From Myxococcaceae bacterium (GTDB lineage Bacteria > Myxococcota > Myxococcia > Myxococcales > Myxococcaceae), in NCBI GenBank assembly GCA_017881265.1, contig JADGRA010000051.1, forward strand, positions 1 to 64,000: a stretch of DNA of 64,000 nt. The letters run 5' to 3'. Shown piece after piece: positions 45,211 through 53,967 of the stretch (position 1 is its first letter; the number at the start of each line of letters is the position of its first letter). The notes beneath the pieces are model-generated. The model was not told the DNA's origin. It saw only the letters and a list, made by a program, of their open reading frames with translations, and made no database searches. The translations under genes were made by a program, and so were the position numbers.

Positions 45211-47622
45211 ATGCCACCTCCCTCCCCTGAAAGCGCCCCTCCGGAGGCTCCCCCCCCGGCGGCGCCCCCCGGTGGTGAGCGCACGACGCCGGGATTCGCC
45301 CTGGTGCTGCTGGTGCTGGTGGCCGCCGCGGCCTCCCTGGCGCTCACCCGGGGGCTGACGGCCCAGGCCGTTCCGGAACTCGGGGCGGCCGACGTGGGCA
45401 AGCCCTTCCAGAGCACCAGCCCGGCCGGGTTGAAGGCGGCGCGGGACTACGACGTCGTGGACCGAGGACGCACTGAGGTGCGGCGGCTGGAGGCCCGGTC
45501 CAGCGTCCTCAGCGTCTACGACTACAACCCCGGGGTGCTGGTGGAGGCGCGGGCGGCGCTCCACGAGGCCTTCTCGGAGCTGCGCGCCACACTCGCGCGC
45601 CTGGAGCCCGAGACACGCACCGGGACACGCGCCCGCCGCGCGGGGCCCCCGGAATCCTCCCTGGGCCTTCTGGCCGTCCGCGAGGCCTTCGAAAAGCGCC
45701 TCTTCCCGCTCGAGGACGAGGACTTCCAGGCCCTGGTCCAGGCGCACGCGTCGCGCGAGAGCCAGGATGCGGTGGACGCGCTGCTGCAGCACGCCTACCT
45801 CTCGCCGGTGGTGGCCTCGCGCGAGGAACTCGGCAGTGCGAGCGCCCTGGCCGTGCGCCAGCTCGGCGAGGGGGTGGAACGCATCACGTCGCCATCGACG
45901 CCGTCCGTCCTCGACGTGCGCGAGGCGCGCGCCGAGGTCGAGCGCTTCGCCTCGCTTCCGGGAAACCTGCTGCCCGACGCGCCCGCGGCGCTCCGCCGCG
46001 CGGTGCTGCGGCTCGCCAAACGGCTGGTGCGTCCGGACCTCACCGTCAACACCGCGGAAACCGAGGCCCGCCGGACGGCGGCCGCCGCGGCGGTGAAGGA
46101 CGCCATCATCCAGGTGAAGCGCGGACAGAAAGTCATTGGCGACGGGGACCTAGTGACCGAGGACCACCTGCGACTCCTTGAGGCCATGCGCGCCCAGAGC
46201 GACCAGCTGGACCGCGTGCAGGTCCAGCTCGGGGCGATGGGGGTGGTGGCGCTCCTCCTCTGGGCGGCCTGGAGTTTCCAGCGCCGGGCCTTCAGCCAGC
46301 GCCGGCGCCCGTCGCGCCGGGACGCGCTGCTGCTCAGCGTCGTGCTGGTGGGCGTGCTGGCCGGCTGCCGGCTGTGGATGCTGCTGGCGGAGGCGCTGCA
46401 CGACCGGTCCGGCCGCATCCCGCTGGAGGCCCTCTACGCCCTCATGCCGGTGGCGGCCGGCGCCATGCTGGTGCGCTTCGTGCTGGATGCCCGGGCGGCG
46501 CTCTTCTTCTCGGTGGTGGCGTCCTGCCTGTTGGGAGTCATGCTGGGCAACTCCGTCCCCTGGGCCATCTTCGCTCTGGTGGGCTCACTGGTGGCGGCGG
46601 ACCACATTGGCCGGGCCAAGGACCGGGCCGGCATCTTCCGGGCGGGCGTCGCAGTGGGGCTGGCCTCGGCGGCGGTGCTGGCAGCCTTCGCGCTCGCCGA
46701 CGGGAAGGGGACGCTGCAGGACACGGCAGTGACGGCGGGCTTCGCGCTGGTGGGCACGGCCATCGGCGTGCCGATGGCCGTCCTCGCCCTGACGCCGCTG
46801 GTGGAAGTCGTCTTCGGCTATGCCAGCGACTTGCGACTGCTGGAGCTTGCCAACCTCAATCACCCGGCGCTGAAGGAACTGATTGTCCGCAGCCCGGGCA
46901 CCTACCACCACAGCATCCTCGTCGGCAGCCTGGTGGAGTCGGTGGCGGAGGAGATTGGCTGCAACCCGCTGCTGGCCCGGACGTGCGCCTACTACCACGA
47001 CATCGGCAAGGGGAAGAATCCGCTGTACTTCGGGGAGAACCAGAAGGGGGAAAACCCCCACGACTGCCTGGCGCCGGCCATGAGTGCCGTCATCATCAAG
47101 CGCCACGTCACCGACGGGCTGGAGCTCGCCCGGCAATACCGGCTGCCCCGGGCCGTCGTCGACGTCATCGCCCAGCACCACGGAAGCCGTCTGGTGGGCT
47201 ACTTCCACCACAAGGCGCTCCGCGAGCTTGAGCAGCGCGAGGGCAGCCCGGCCCCGGACGAGGCCATCTACCGCTACCCCGGCCCCAAGCCGCAATTCCG
47301 GGAGGCGGCGCTGGTGATGATTGCCGATGCCGTCGAGGCGGCTAGCCGCTCCATGCCCGAACCCACCCGGGAGGAATTGCAGGCCCTCGTCCAGCGCATC
47401 ATCAACGTCGTCTTCAGCGAGGGACAGCTGGACGAGTGCGACTTGACGCTGCGGGACCTCAACGTGCTGGCCCGTTCTTTCCTGCACACCCTGGAAGCCA
47501 TCTACCACGCCCGGCCGGAGTACCCGCCGGGGGCGGTGGGCGGCCGTCCGCAGCAACTCGGCCTCGCCTCGGTGGTGGCCGAGTCGCGCCGCGCTGGCGG
47601 GACGCCGCCCGCGCGCCGCTAG
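45211..47622 (+). CDS. 7TM-HD family phosphohydrolase (PgpH/YqfF type)
   Basis: 803 residues. A short Pro-rich N-terminus and one TM segment (ALVLLVLVAAAASLAL) lead into an extracytoplasmic 7TMR-HDED sensor region (VGKPFQSTSPAGLKAARDYD; LTVNTAETEARR), then about seven TM segments and a cytoplasmic HD domain: SPGTYHHSILVGSLVE, CAYYHDIGKGKNPLYFGENQ, VVDVIAQHHGSRLVGYFHH. Relatives hydrolyse cyclic di-AMP, but the substrate here is untested. The usual order phoH - this gene - ybeY is interrupted downstream by two extra genes. Confidence 0.93.
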   Translation: MPPPSPESAPPEAPPPAAPPGGERTTPGFALVLLVLVAAAASLALTRGLTAQAVPELGAADVGKPFQSTSPAGLKAARDYDVVDRGRTEVRRLEARSSVLSVYDYNPGVLVEARAALHEAFSELRATLARLEPETRTGTRARRAGPPESSLGLLAVREAFEKRLFPLEDEDFQALVQAHASRESQDAVDALLQHAYLSPVVASREELGSASALAVRQLGEGVERITSPSTPSVLDVREARAEVERFASLPGNLLPDAPAALRRAVLRLAKRLVRPDLTVNTAETEARRTAAAAAVKDAIIQVKRGQKVIGDGDLVTEDHLRLLEAMRAQSDQLDRVQVQLGAMGVVALLLWAAWSFQRRAFSQRRRPSRRDALLLSVVLVGVLAGCRLWMLLAEALHDRSGRIPLEALYALMPVAAGAMLVRFVLDARAALFFSVVASCLLGVMLGNSVPWAIFALVGSLVAADHIGRAKDRAGIFRAGVAVGLASAAVLAAFALADGKGTLQDTAVTAGFALVGTAIGVPMAVLALTPLVEVVFGYASDLRLLELANLNHPALKELIVRSPGTYHHSILVGSLVESVAEEIGCNPLLARTCAYYHDIGKGKNPLYFGENQKGENPHDCLAPAMSAVIIKRHVTDGLELARQYRLPRAVVDVIAQHHGSRLVGYFHHKALRELEQREGSPAPDEAIYRYPGPKPQFREAALVMIADAVEAASRSMPEPTREELQALVQRIINVVFSEGQLDECDLTLRDLNVLARSFLHTLEAIYHARPEYPPGAVGGRPQQLGLASVVAESRRAGGTPPARR

Positions 47623-47954
47623 CCGACGGCTTCGCGGGCCGCGCCTTCGGCCGGCCCGACCAGGCGCCGGCACGCCGACCGCGGCCCCGAGGTGAGGGCG
47701 GCCTTTGGACGGGGCCATTCCCACGGAGACGTCCTTGGGCAGCGAGAACTCGCTCCGCAGAATTTTCGCCGTGACGCTTAGGCCAGGGCCACTGGGGACA
47801 GCAGGTTTTGACGGAAGACCTCGCTCACCGGGCGCCTGGGACCCGGTCGGCACGACTACCTGCTGCACGTAAATACGGGAGTTATCAAACACGACACGTA
47901 AGTCGTAGGTGTCCGAGCAGGTGTCAAGTGCCCTAGGCTCCTCGCCGAAAGCCC
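47623..47954. other. 332-base gap with no clear gene
   Basis: No convincing plus-strand gene. On the minus strand one open frame from about 47950 to 47690 reads like protein (LDTCSDTYDLRVVFDNSRIY followed by VQQVVVPTG; later VTAKILRSEFSLPKDVSVGM) but then continues as antisense to the HD gene, so any real gene would have lost its 3' end. A small inverted repeat ACGAC-ACGTAA-GTCGT lies at 47891-47906 in a locally AT-richer patch that may be the promoter of the next gene. Confidence 0.4.
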
Positions 47955-48311
47955 GTGGCCCCCAAGAGCGACAGCGCCCTGCCTCCCTGGACGTTTCTCA
48001 CCAACCACGCGCACGTGCTGCTGTGCGTCTGGGAGGACGCCGACGCCCGGGTGCGCGACATCGCCCCCAAGGTGGGCATCACCGAGCGCGCCGTGCAGCG
48101 CATCCTCCGCGAGCTGGAGGGCGAAGGGTACCTGCAGCGCCAGCGGGTGGGCCGTCGCAACCGCTACAGCGTGCGGGCCGAGCTGCCGTTCCGCCATCCG
48201 CTCGAGCGGCACGAACGGATTGCCGTCCTCCTCACCCTGGTGGCCGCACGGCGCCGGAACCCGGGGCGCCCGGGGGCCGCGCGCCGCCCGGCTCGCACCG
48301 AGCGGGCCTGA
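47955..48311 (+). CDS. Winged-helix transcriptional regulator
   Basis: 118 residues from GTG 47955. Residues 10-75 form a winged helix-turn-helix: FLTNHAHVLLCVWEDADARV, recognition region VRDIAPKVGITERAVQRILRE and the wing GYLQRQRVGRRNRYSV. The last 35 residues are Arg/Pro-rich. Similar short proteins exist in archaea and bacteria as MarR/ArsR-like regulators without a ligand domain. A perfect 21-bp palindrome lies 54 bases downstream, before the next gene, and is a plausible operator. Confidence 0.75.
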   Translation: MAPKSDSALPPWTFLTNHAHVLLCVWEDADARVRDIAPKVGITERAVQRILRELEGEGYLQRQRVGRRNRYSVRAELPFRHPLERHERIAVLLTLVAARRRNPGRPGAARRPARTERA

Positions 48312-48365
48312 GGGCCCGTCCCCACCGTCCCCGCGCGCAGTCGCTTTTCCAGGCCGGTCCAGGCT

Positions 48366-48386
48366 TTACTTCCTCCGAGGAAGTAA
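48366..48386. promoter_or_regulatory. Perfect 21-bp palindrome, possible operator
   Basis: TTACTTCCTC-C-GAGGAAGTAA: two exact 10-base arms around a single base. Its AT-rich ends contrast with the surrounding GC. The arms could form only a strained hairpin, so a dimeric repressor site is more likely than a terminator. It lies between the regulator gene and the DUF6623 gene, 87 bases before the latter. Confidence 0.6.
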
Positions 48387-48472
48387 TGGGGGCAGGGGAG
48401 GGGCTGGCGGCCTCGCCCCACAGGTGGCGTCGCGGCCCTGCTGACTGTCCGCCCTTCCTGGGGAGGTGGCCG

Positions 48473-48979
48473 GTGCTCAAGGCAGAAATGTGGGTGCACG
48501 GCACGGCGTTCCAGCCGGAGGAGCCGGTGGTGTTCTCAGCGCGTCGGGGCTGGGGAGGCTTCTTCCGCGGCAACCCGTCCGTCTACGACAAGCTGTCGCA
48601 CCAGTGGGCCGGGCCGCTCAGTGTCACCCATTGGTTTCATGTCGCGGTGCCCACCCCGGTCATCCTCGACGGCGTGCGGCCGCGCTTCACGCGGCTATTT
48701 CTTCTGTACCACGCAGACCAGGCGTGGCTGCGGCAGGTGCACCTATGGGACGGGCCGCGCCGGGTGCACGGCTTCGACCTCTCGGGCGTCAACGCCACCG
48801 GCACGCACCAGCACGAGCTGGACGACTTGAATACCTTTCGCCTGGACGAGAGCCGCACCATCCGCTTCGCCCTGGGCATCTCAGTGCAGGTGGAGTTCCA
48901 GCGCGGACAGCTCTCCAACCTGCACCTGGGGGGAGGGGAGATTCTCTTCAGCGCCGCCGGCGCGGACTTCGAGGTCTAG
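48473..48979 (+). CDS. DUF6623 family protein
   Basis: 168 residues from GTG 48473 (GGGGAGG 6 bases before it); ATG 48488 with AAGG upstream is an alternative. The pattern MWVHGTAFQPEEP, RRGWGGFFRG, HWFHVAVPTPVILDGVRPR, VHLWDGPRRVHGFDLSG and FALGISVQVEF corresponds to DUF6623, a beta-rich soluble domain of unknown function. No signal peptide. ybeY begins directly after its stop. It and the regulator interrupt an otherwise conserved cluster. Confidence 0.78.
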   Translation: MLKAEMWVHGTAFQPEEPVVFSARRGWGGFFRGNPSVYDKLSHQWAGPLSVTHWFHVAVPTPVILDGVRPRFTRLFLLYHADQAWLRQVHLWDGPRRVHGFDLSGVNATGTHQHELDDLNTFRLDESRTIRFALGISVQVEFQRGQLSNLHLGGGEILFSAAGADFEV

Positions 48980-49465
48980 TTGGGCGCCGCCCGTAACCAG
49001 ATTGACGTCTTCGTGGAACACCCCTCGGCCGGCCGGTGGGGCGAGCACCTCGAGGAGAAGGCCAAGCGCCTGGCGCGCAAGCTGGATTTGCGCAGCGTAG
49101 CGCTCGCGGTGACGCTCACCACCGACGCGCACATCCGCACCCTCAACCGACGCTGGCGCCTGAAGAACCACGCCACCGACGTCCTCAGCTTCCCCGGCGG
49201 ACCGCCGCCGCCTGGCTGGCCCGGGCCGCTGGTGCTGGGCGACGTCGTCATCTCCCTGGACACGGCGCGGCGGGCGGCGAAGCACGAGGGACGGCGTCTC
49301 GCCGACGAGCTCGACCGCTACCTGGCCCACGGGCTGCTCCACCTTCTGGGGCATGACCACCACCGGCCGCCTGCTGCCCGCCGGATGGCCACCCTCGAGG
49401 ACCGCCTCCTTGGAGGCCCGGGCATGGTGCGGGCTGTCGTCCCGCCGCCTCGCCGCCGCCGTTGA
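48980..49465 (+). CDS. ybeY: Endoribonuclease YbeY
   Basis: Zinc-dependent RNase for 16S rRNA 3' maturation and ribosome quality control. 161 residues from a TTG with GAGG 5 bases before it. Metal site HGLLHLLGHDHH is clear (family HGxLHLxGYDH), as are RTLNRRWRLKNHATDVLSFP and LGDVVISLDTARR. phoH is its usual neighbour. Confidence 0.93.
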   Translation: MGAARNQIDVFVEHPSAGRWGEHLEEKAKRLARKLDLRSVALAVTLTTDAHIRTLNRRWRLKNHATDVLSFPGGPPPPGWPGPLVLGDVVISLDTARRAAKHEGRRLADELDRYLAHGLLHLLGHDHHRPPAARRMATLEDRLLGGPGMVRAVVPPPRRRR

Positions 49466-49582
49466 AGGGGCCCCCGCCCGGGCCGTCCCTGGCCCCTGGG
49501 CGTCGCGGGGGCCGGGCCGTCGTGAGGGCGTCGCATTGCCCCTGGGGCACTTTCTGCTAGAGGGGGCAGCCGCCCCCCGCGC

Positions 49583-51310
49583 ATGGCCACAGCCCTCCCC
49601 CCTTCTTCCACACCGGCCGCCGTCACCGCCGCGGACGTGGGCCCACGGCCCCAGCGCCTCCTCACGCTGCGACGTCTCGGACTGCTTTTGCTGTCGGGCC
49701 TTCTGGGCGCTGCGGCCTTCCCGCTCGCCTTCCCCTTCGGGCCCCGGCGCGAACTGTTCGCCAGCGGCGTCCTGGAACCGCTTGCCTTTGTGTGCCTCGT
49801 CCCCCTGCTGTGGGCCCTGCGGGGGCTTTCTACCCGCAAGGCCTTCGCCGCCGGGCTGCTGGCGGGCGTCGCCTTCTTCAACGGCACCTTCTGGTGGGTC
49901 AACGTGGCGATGACCGCCTTTGGCGGCATGCCCAACTACCTCAGCATCCCGGCGCTCGAGCTCCTCATCCTCTACTGCGCCGTCCACTGGGCGCTCGGCG
50001 CCTGGGCCATCCACACCATGGACGTGCACCTGGGCTGGCCGGCCGGCTGGACGGTGGGCCCGGTGTGGATGGCCATCGAGTTGCTCCGCAACTACTCCCT
50101 CTCCGGCTACCCGTGGACCAACCTCGGCTACTCCCAGGCGCGCAACCTCTACTTCAGCCAGATTGCCTCCCTGGCCGGTGTCTACGGCATTGTCCTCGCC
50201 TTGGGCGTGGTGAATGGCGCCCTGTACGAATCGCTTCGCTGGCGCCTCCTTCAGGAGCGGCTGGTGCCCCGCGCGCTCCTTTCGACCGCGGGCGGGGTGC
50301 TGGTGCTGGGGCACCTGTATGGGGCCTGGCGCGTGCACAAGTGGGACGCCCTCATCGCCGCCGCCCCCACGGTGCGCGTGGCGGTGGTGCAGGGCAACAT
50401 CGACCAGAAGCTGAAGATGGTGCAGGGCAGCCGGGCGGGCCTCATCCTCGGCCGGTACGTGCCGGCCACGGCGGCGGCGGACGCCGCCGGGGCGGAGCTG
50501 GTGGTGTGGCCCGAGGCGGCCTACCCCCTGGCCTTCCCCACCGGGGTGACGTCCGTCGAGGGCGCCGGCCTCGACGGCGTCCTCAGCAAGTCGCGGCTCC
50601 TAATCGGCGTGGACGTCTATGACCCGCGCGATTTGCGCCGGGGCAATGAGAATGCCGCCTTCCTGGTGGGCCCGGGGCTGGCGATTGAGCACCATTGCGT
50701 GAAGCACCACCTGGTGCCCTTCGGCGAGTACATGCCGCTCCACATGGACGAGTGGCTTCCCATCCAGAACCTGGTGCCGGGCACCTTCGCACCGGGGGCC
50801 GACCTCAGTCCGGCGCTGCTGCGGCGGCAGCAGGGACCGCCGGTGAAGCTGGGCATCGAGATTTGCTACGACGCCATCTTCCCCGAAATCTCGCGGGAGC
50901 TGGTCCAGCGCGGCGCCGACGTTCTGGTCAACATGACGAACGACGCCTGGTACGGCTTCTCCTCGGCCAACTTCCAGTTCCTCCGCAAGGTGGCCATGCG
51001 CAGCGTCGAGACCGGCCGGCCCTTCGCCCGGGCGGCAAACACCGGGGTGAGTGCCTTCATCGACCCGCTGGGGCGGGTGAGCCAGGCCACCTCCATCGGG
51101 CTGACCGAGAGCGACCGGCCCCGGGTGACGGCGGCGGAACTGGTGGGCCCGGAGTGGCGGATGGCCGACCTGCCGCTGCTGAAAGAAACCACGGTCTACG
51201 TTGCCCTCGGCGACATTCCCGCCTACCTTGCGTCGCTCTTTTCGGTGGGCGGCACCCTGCTGGCGCTCGTCCGCGCCCGTCGGAAGCGCCGACCGGCCGA
51301 GGCCACCTGA
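49583..51310 (+). CDS. lnt: Apolipoprotein N-acyltransferase
   Basis: Adds the third acyl chain to lipoproteins in the inner membrane. 575 residues. N-terminal membrane segments, then a nitrilase-fold catalytic domain with the Glu in VVWPEAAYP, the Lys in CVKHHLVPFGEYMPL and the nucleophilic Cys in GIEICYDAIFPE. NMTNDAWYG is also conserved. A C-terminal membrane segment follows. Next to prfB and upstream of the Lol genes, a sensible context for lipoprotein biogenesis. Confidence 0.96.
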   Translation: MATALPPSSTPAAVTAADVGPRPQRLLTLRRLGLLLLSGLLGAAAFPLAFPFGPRRELFASGVLEPLAFVCLVPLLWALRGLSTRKAFAAGLLAGVAFFNGTFWWVNVAMTAFGGMPNYLSIPALELLILYCAVHWALGAWAIHTMDVHLGWPAGWTVGPVWMAIELLRNYSLSGYPWTNLGYSQARNLYFSQIASLAGVYGIVLALGVVNGALYESLRWRLLQERLVPRALLSTAGGVLVLGHLYGAWRVHKWDALIAAAPTVRVAVVQGNIDQKLKMVQGSRAGLILGRYVPATAAADAAGAELVVWPEAAYPLAFPTGVTSVEGAGLDGVLSKSRLLIGVDVYDPRDLRRGNENAAFLVGPGLAIEHHCVKHHLVPFGEYMPLHMDEWLPIQNLVPGTFAPGADLSPALLRRQQGPPVKLGIEICYDAIFPEISRELVQRGADVLVNMTNDAWYGFSSANFQFLRKVAMRSVETGRPFARAANTGVSAFIDPLGRVSQATSIGLTESDRPRVTAAELVGPEWRMADLPLLKETTVYVALGDIPAYLASLFSVGGTLLALVRARRKRRPAEAT

Positions 51311-51319
51311 GGAACCCGC

Positions 51320-52439
51320 ATGCCAGTGGACGTGAATGAACAGCTGAAGGCACTCGAGGCGCGACTGCAGGCGCTCCGGGGGACTCTTTGACGTCGACCG
51401 CAAGCGGTCGCGCATCGCGCAAATCGAGCGCGACGCCTCCCAGCCCGACTTCTGGAACGACAACGCCAAGGCGCAGGGCGTCCTGAAGGAAAAGGCCCAG
51501 CTCGAAGCCACGGTGGCGTCGGTGGAGCGCATTCACTCCGGGCTCCAGGACGTCCAGGCCCTCTTTGAGCTGGCCGCCGAGGCCGACGACGCGGCCACCC
51601 GCGCCGAGGCCGAGGGGCAGCTTTCGGCCCTCACCGCGGAGGTCGAGAAGCTCGAGCTGCGGCGGATGCTCTCCGGCGAGAACGACGCCGCCAACTGCTA
51701 CATGGACATCAACGCCGGCGCCGGGGGCACCGAGTCTATGGACTGGGCGGCGATGCTCCTCCGCATGTACACCCGCTTCGCCGAGAGCAAGGGCTGGACC
51801 GTGGAAATCAACGACTTCGTCGCCGGCGAGGAAGCCGGGGTGAAGAACGTCTCGGTCCGGATTGTCGGCGAGAATGCCTACGGCTACCTGAAGGCGGAGA
51901 ACGGGGTGCACCGGCTGGTGCGCATCAGCCCCTTCGACGCCAACGCCCGGCGCCAGACGTCCTTCGCCTCGGTGTCCGTTTACCCAGAGTTGGACGACGA
52001 CATCGTCATCGACATTCCGGAGAAAGACGTCCGGGTGGACGTCTACCGGGCGAGCGGCGCCGGCGGCCAGAAGGTGAACAAGACGTCCTCCGCGGTGCGC
52101 CTCACCCACGTCCCCTCCGGCATCACGGTGGCCATGCAGAACGAGCGAAGCCAGCACGCCAACCGCGACATGGCGTGGAAGATTCTCCGGTCCCGGCTCT
52201 TTGACCTGGAGATGAAGAAGCGGGACAAGGCCCGCGAGGAGGTCGAGTCGCAGAAGAAGGACATCGCCTTCGGGTCGCAAATCCGCTCCTACGTGCTGGC
52301 CCCCTACCGGCTGGTGAAGGACTTGCGCACCGGCGTGGAGACGGGAAACGTCGACGCCGTTCTCGACGGGGACCTGGACGACTTCATTACCGCTCAGCTG
52401 CTGGGGGTGAAGAACCCGGCCCGGGCGCTGCCGGAATAG
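51320..52439 (+). CDS. prfB: Peptide chain release factor 2, programmed +1 frameshift
   Basis: Recognises UGA and UAA stop codons. Translation starts at ATG 51320 and meets an in-frame TGA at codon 24 (51389-51391). The ribosome must skip one base at CTT-TGA-C to continue in the downstream frame from 51390, giving a 372-residue protein. Motifs: the anticodon-like SPF in VRISPFDANARRQTSF and the GGQ loop GAGGQKVNKTSSAVRLTH. Both halves are needed; it is not a pseudogene. Confidence 0.97.
51376..51392 (+). promoter_or_regulatory. prfB autoregulatory frameshift site
   Basis: The sequence CGGGGGACTCTTTGAC matches the classical AGGGGGTATCTTTGAC: an internal Shine-Dalgarno (GGGGG), a short spacer, the slippery CTT, the UGA stop and a following C that weakens termination. 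Low RF2 promotes the shift, so RF2 controls its own synthesis. Confidence 0.93.
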
Positions 52440-52455
52440 CGAGGTTGCCCCCACC

Positions 52456-53967
52456 ATGGCCGACGAGACGACAGACAAGGAGCAGGAGCTCATCACCGCT
52501 CGGCTGGAGAAGGCCAAGGGGTGGCGGGCGCTCGGGCTCGACCCGTACGGCAACGGCTTTCGTCCCGAGCACCTGGCTGCCGACATTCTCCGCATCCACG
52601 GCGGGCAGAGTGCCGAGGAACTGGACGCCGCCCCCCACCGCTACACCGTCGCCGGCCGTGTCGTCGCCATCCGCTCCTTCGGCAAGGCGGCCTTCCTCAA
52701 GCTGCGCGACCGCTCGGGGGAAATCCAGGTGCACGTCAAGCAGGACGCGCTGGGCGAGGCCTATGAGAGGTTCCGCCTCACCGACGTGGGGGACTTCGTC
52801 GGCGTCACCGGCAACCTGTTTCGCAGCAAGACGGGCGAGCTCACCCTGGCCTGCACCGCCTACCTGCCGCTCACCAAGGCGGTGCGGCCGCTGCCGGAGA
52901 AGTGGCACGGGCTGCAGGACCAGGAGTTGCGCTACCGCCAGCGCTACCTGGACCTGGTGGCCAACCCGGCCGTGAAGCAGAGCTTCCTGCGGCGGACGGA
53001 GCTGGTGCGCTTTCTCCGGGCGTTCCTCGACGAGCGAGGCTTCGTCGAAGTGGAGACGCCGATGATGCACAGCCTCGTCTCGGGTGCCGCCGCCCGCCCC
53101 TTCGTCACCCACCACAATGCACTGGATGTGGACCTCTTTTTGCGCATCGCTCCCGAGCTCTACCTGAAGCGGCTGGTGGTGGGGGGGTTCGAGCGGGTGT
53201 ACGAAATCAACCGGAACTTCCGCAACGAGGGGCTGTCCACCCGCCACAACCCCGAATTCACCATGCTGGAGTTCTACCAGGCCTACGCCACCTACCAGGA
53301 CCTGATGACGCTGACCGAGGAGATGGTGGGCGAGGCGGCGGTGCGGGTGACCGGCTCCACCGCCGTCACCTACCAGGGCACGCCGCTGTCCTTCGCCAAG
53401 GGCTGGCGTCGCCTCCCGATGGCCGAGGCGGTACGCGAGGCGGCCCCGGCCCTGCAGGACAAGGACACCCGCGATGCCGGGGCGCTGCAGCATGAGCTGC
53501 GCCACCACGTCTCGGCGGCCGAGGCCGAGGCGGCGGAGAAGCGCAATGCCGGCGAGCTGCTCGGGCAGCTGTTTGGGCTGCTGGTCGAGCCCACCCTCGC
53601 CCAGCCCACCTTCGTGACGCACTTCCCCACCGCCATCAGCCCGCTGTCGCGGCGCAGCGACGCCGACCCGGAAATTGCCGACCGCTTTGAATTGTTCGTC
53701 GCTGGGAGGGAAATCGCCAACGGCTTCTCCGAGTTGAACGACCCGGCGGACCAGCGGCAGCGCTTCCTCGAGCAGGTGGCAGCCAAGGAGCGGGGGCAGG
53801 CGGAAACCATGGACTACGACGAGGATTACGTCCGGGCCCTGGAGCATGGCCTGCCGCCCACCGCCGGCGAGGGCATCGGCATTGACCGGCTGGTGATGCT
53901 GCTGACGGACGCGCCTTCCATCCGCGACGTCATCCTCTTCCCGCTGCTTCGCCCGCAGGGCCGATGA
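52456..53967 (+). CDS. lysS: Lysyl-tRNA synthetase (class II)
   Basis: 503 residues. N-terminal OB fold (YTVAGRVVAIRSFGKAAFLK), then class II motif 1 (FLDERGFVEVETPMM), motif 2 (YEINRNFRNEGLSTRHNPEF) and motif 3 (GEGIGIDRLVMLLTDAPSIR). prfB-lysS adjacency is typical. The stop overlaps the lolC start (ATGA). Confidence 0.98.
   Translation: MADETTDKEQELITARLEKAKGWRALGLDPYGNGFRPEHLAADILRIHGGQSAEELDAAPHRYTVAGRVVAIRSFGKAAFLKLRDRSGEIQVHVKQDALGEAYERFRLTDVGDFVGVTGNLFRSKTGELTLACTAYLPLTKAVRPLPEKWHGLQDQELRYRQRYLDLVANPAVKQSFLRRTELVRFLRAFLDERGFVEVETPMMHSLVSGAAARPFVTHHNALDVDLFLRIAPELYLKRLVVGGFERVYEINRNFRNEGLSTRHNPEFTMLEFYQAYATYQDLMTLTEEMVGEAAVRVTGSTAVTYQGTPLSFAKGWRRLPMAEAVREAAPALQDKDTRDAGALQHELRHHVSAAEAEAAEKRNAGELLGQLFGLLVEPTLAQPTFVTHFPTAISPLSRRSDADPEIADRFELFVAGREIANGFSELNDPADQRQRFLEQVAAKERGQAETMDYDEDYVRALEHGLPPTAGEGIGIDRLVMLLTDAPSIRDVILFPLLRPQGR

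Noticed and set aside
48366-48386. Palindrome as a Rho-independent terminator
   Set aside because: One-base centre, AT-rich ends at the base of the stem and no T-run make a terminator unlikely.
51320-51391. prfB as a pseudogene or selenocysteine gene
   Set aside because: The TGA lies in the exact RF2 frameshift context, and the downstream frame is intact with SPF and GGQ motifs.
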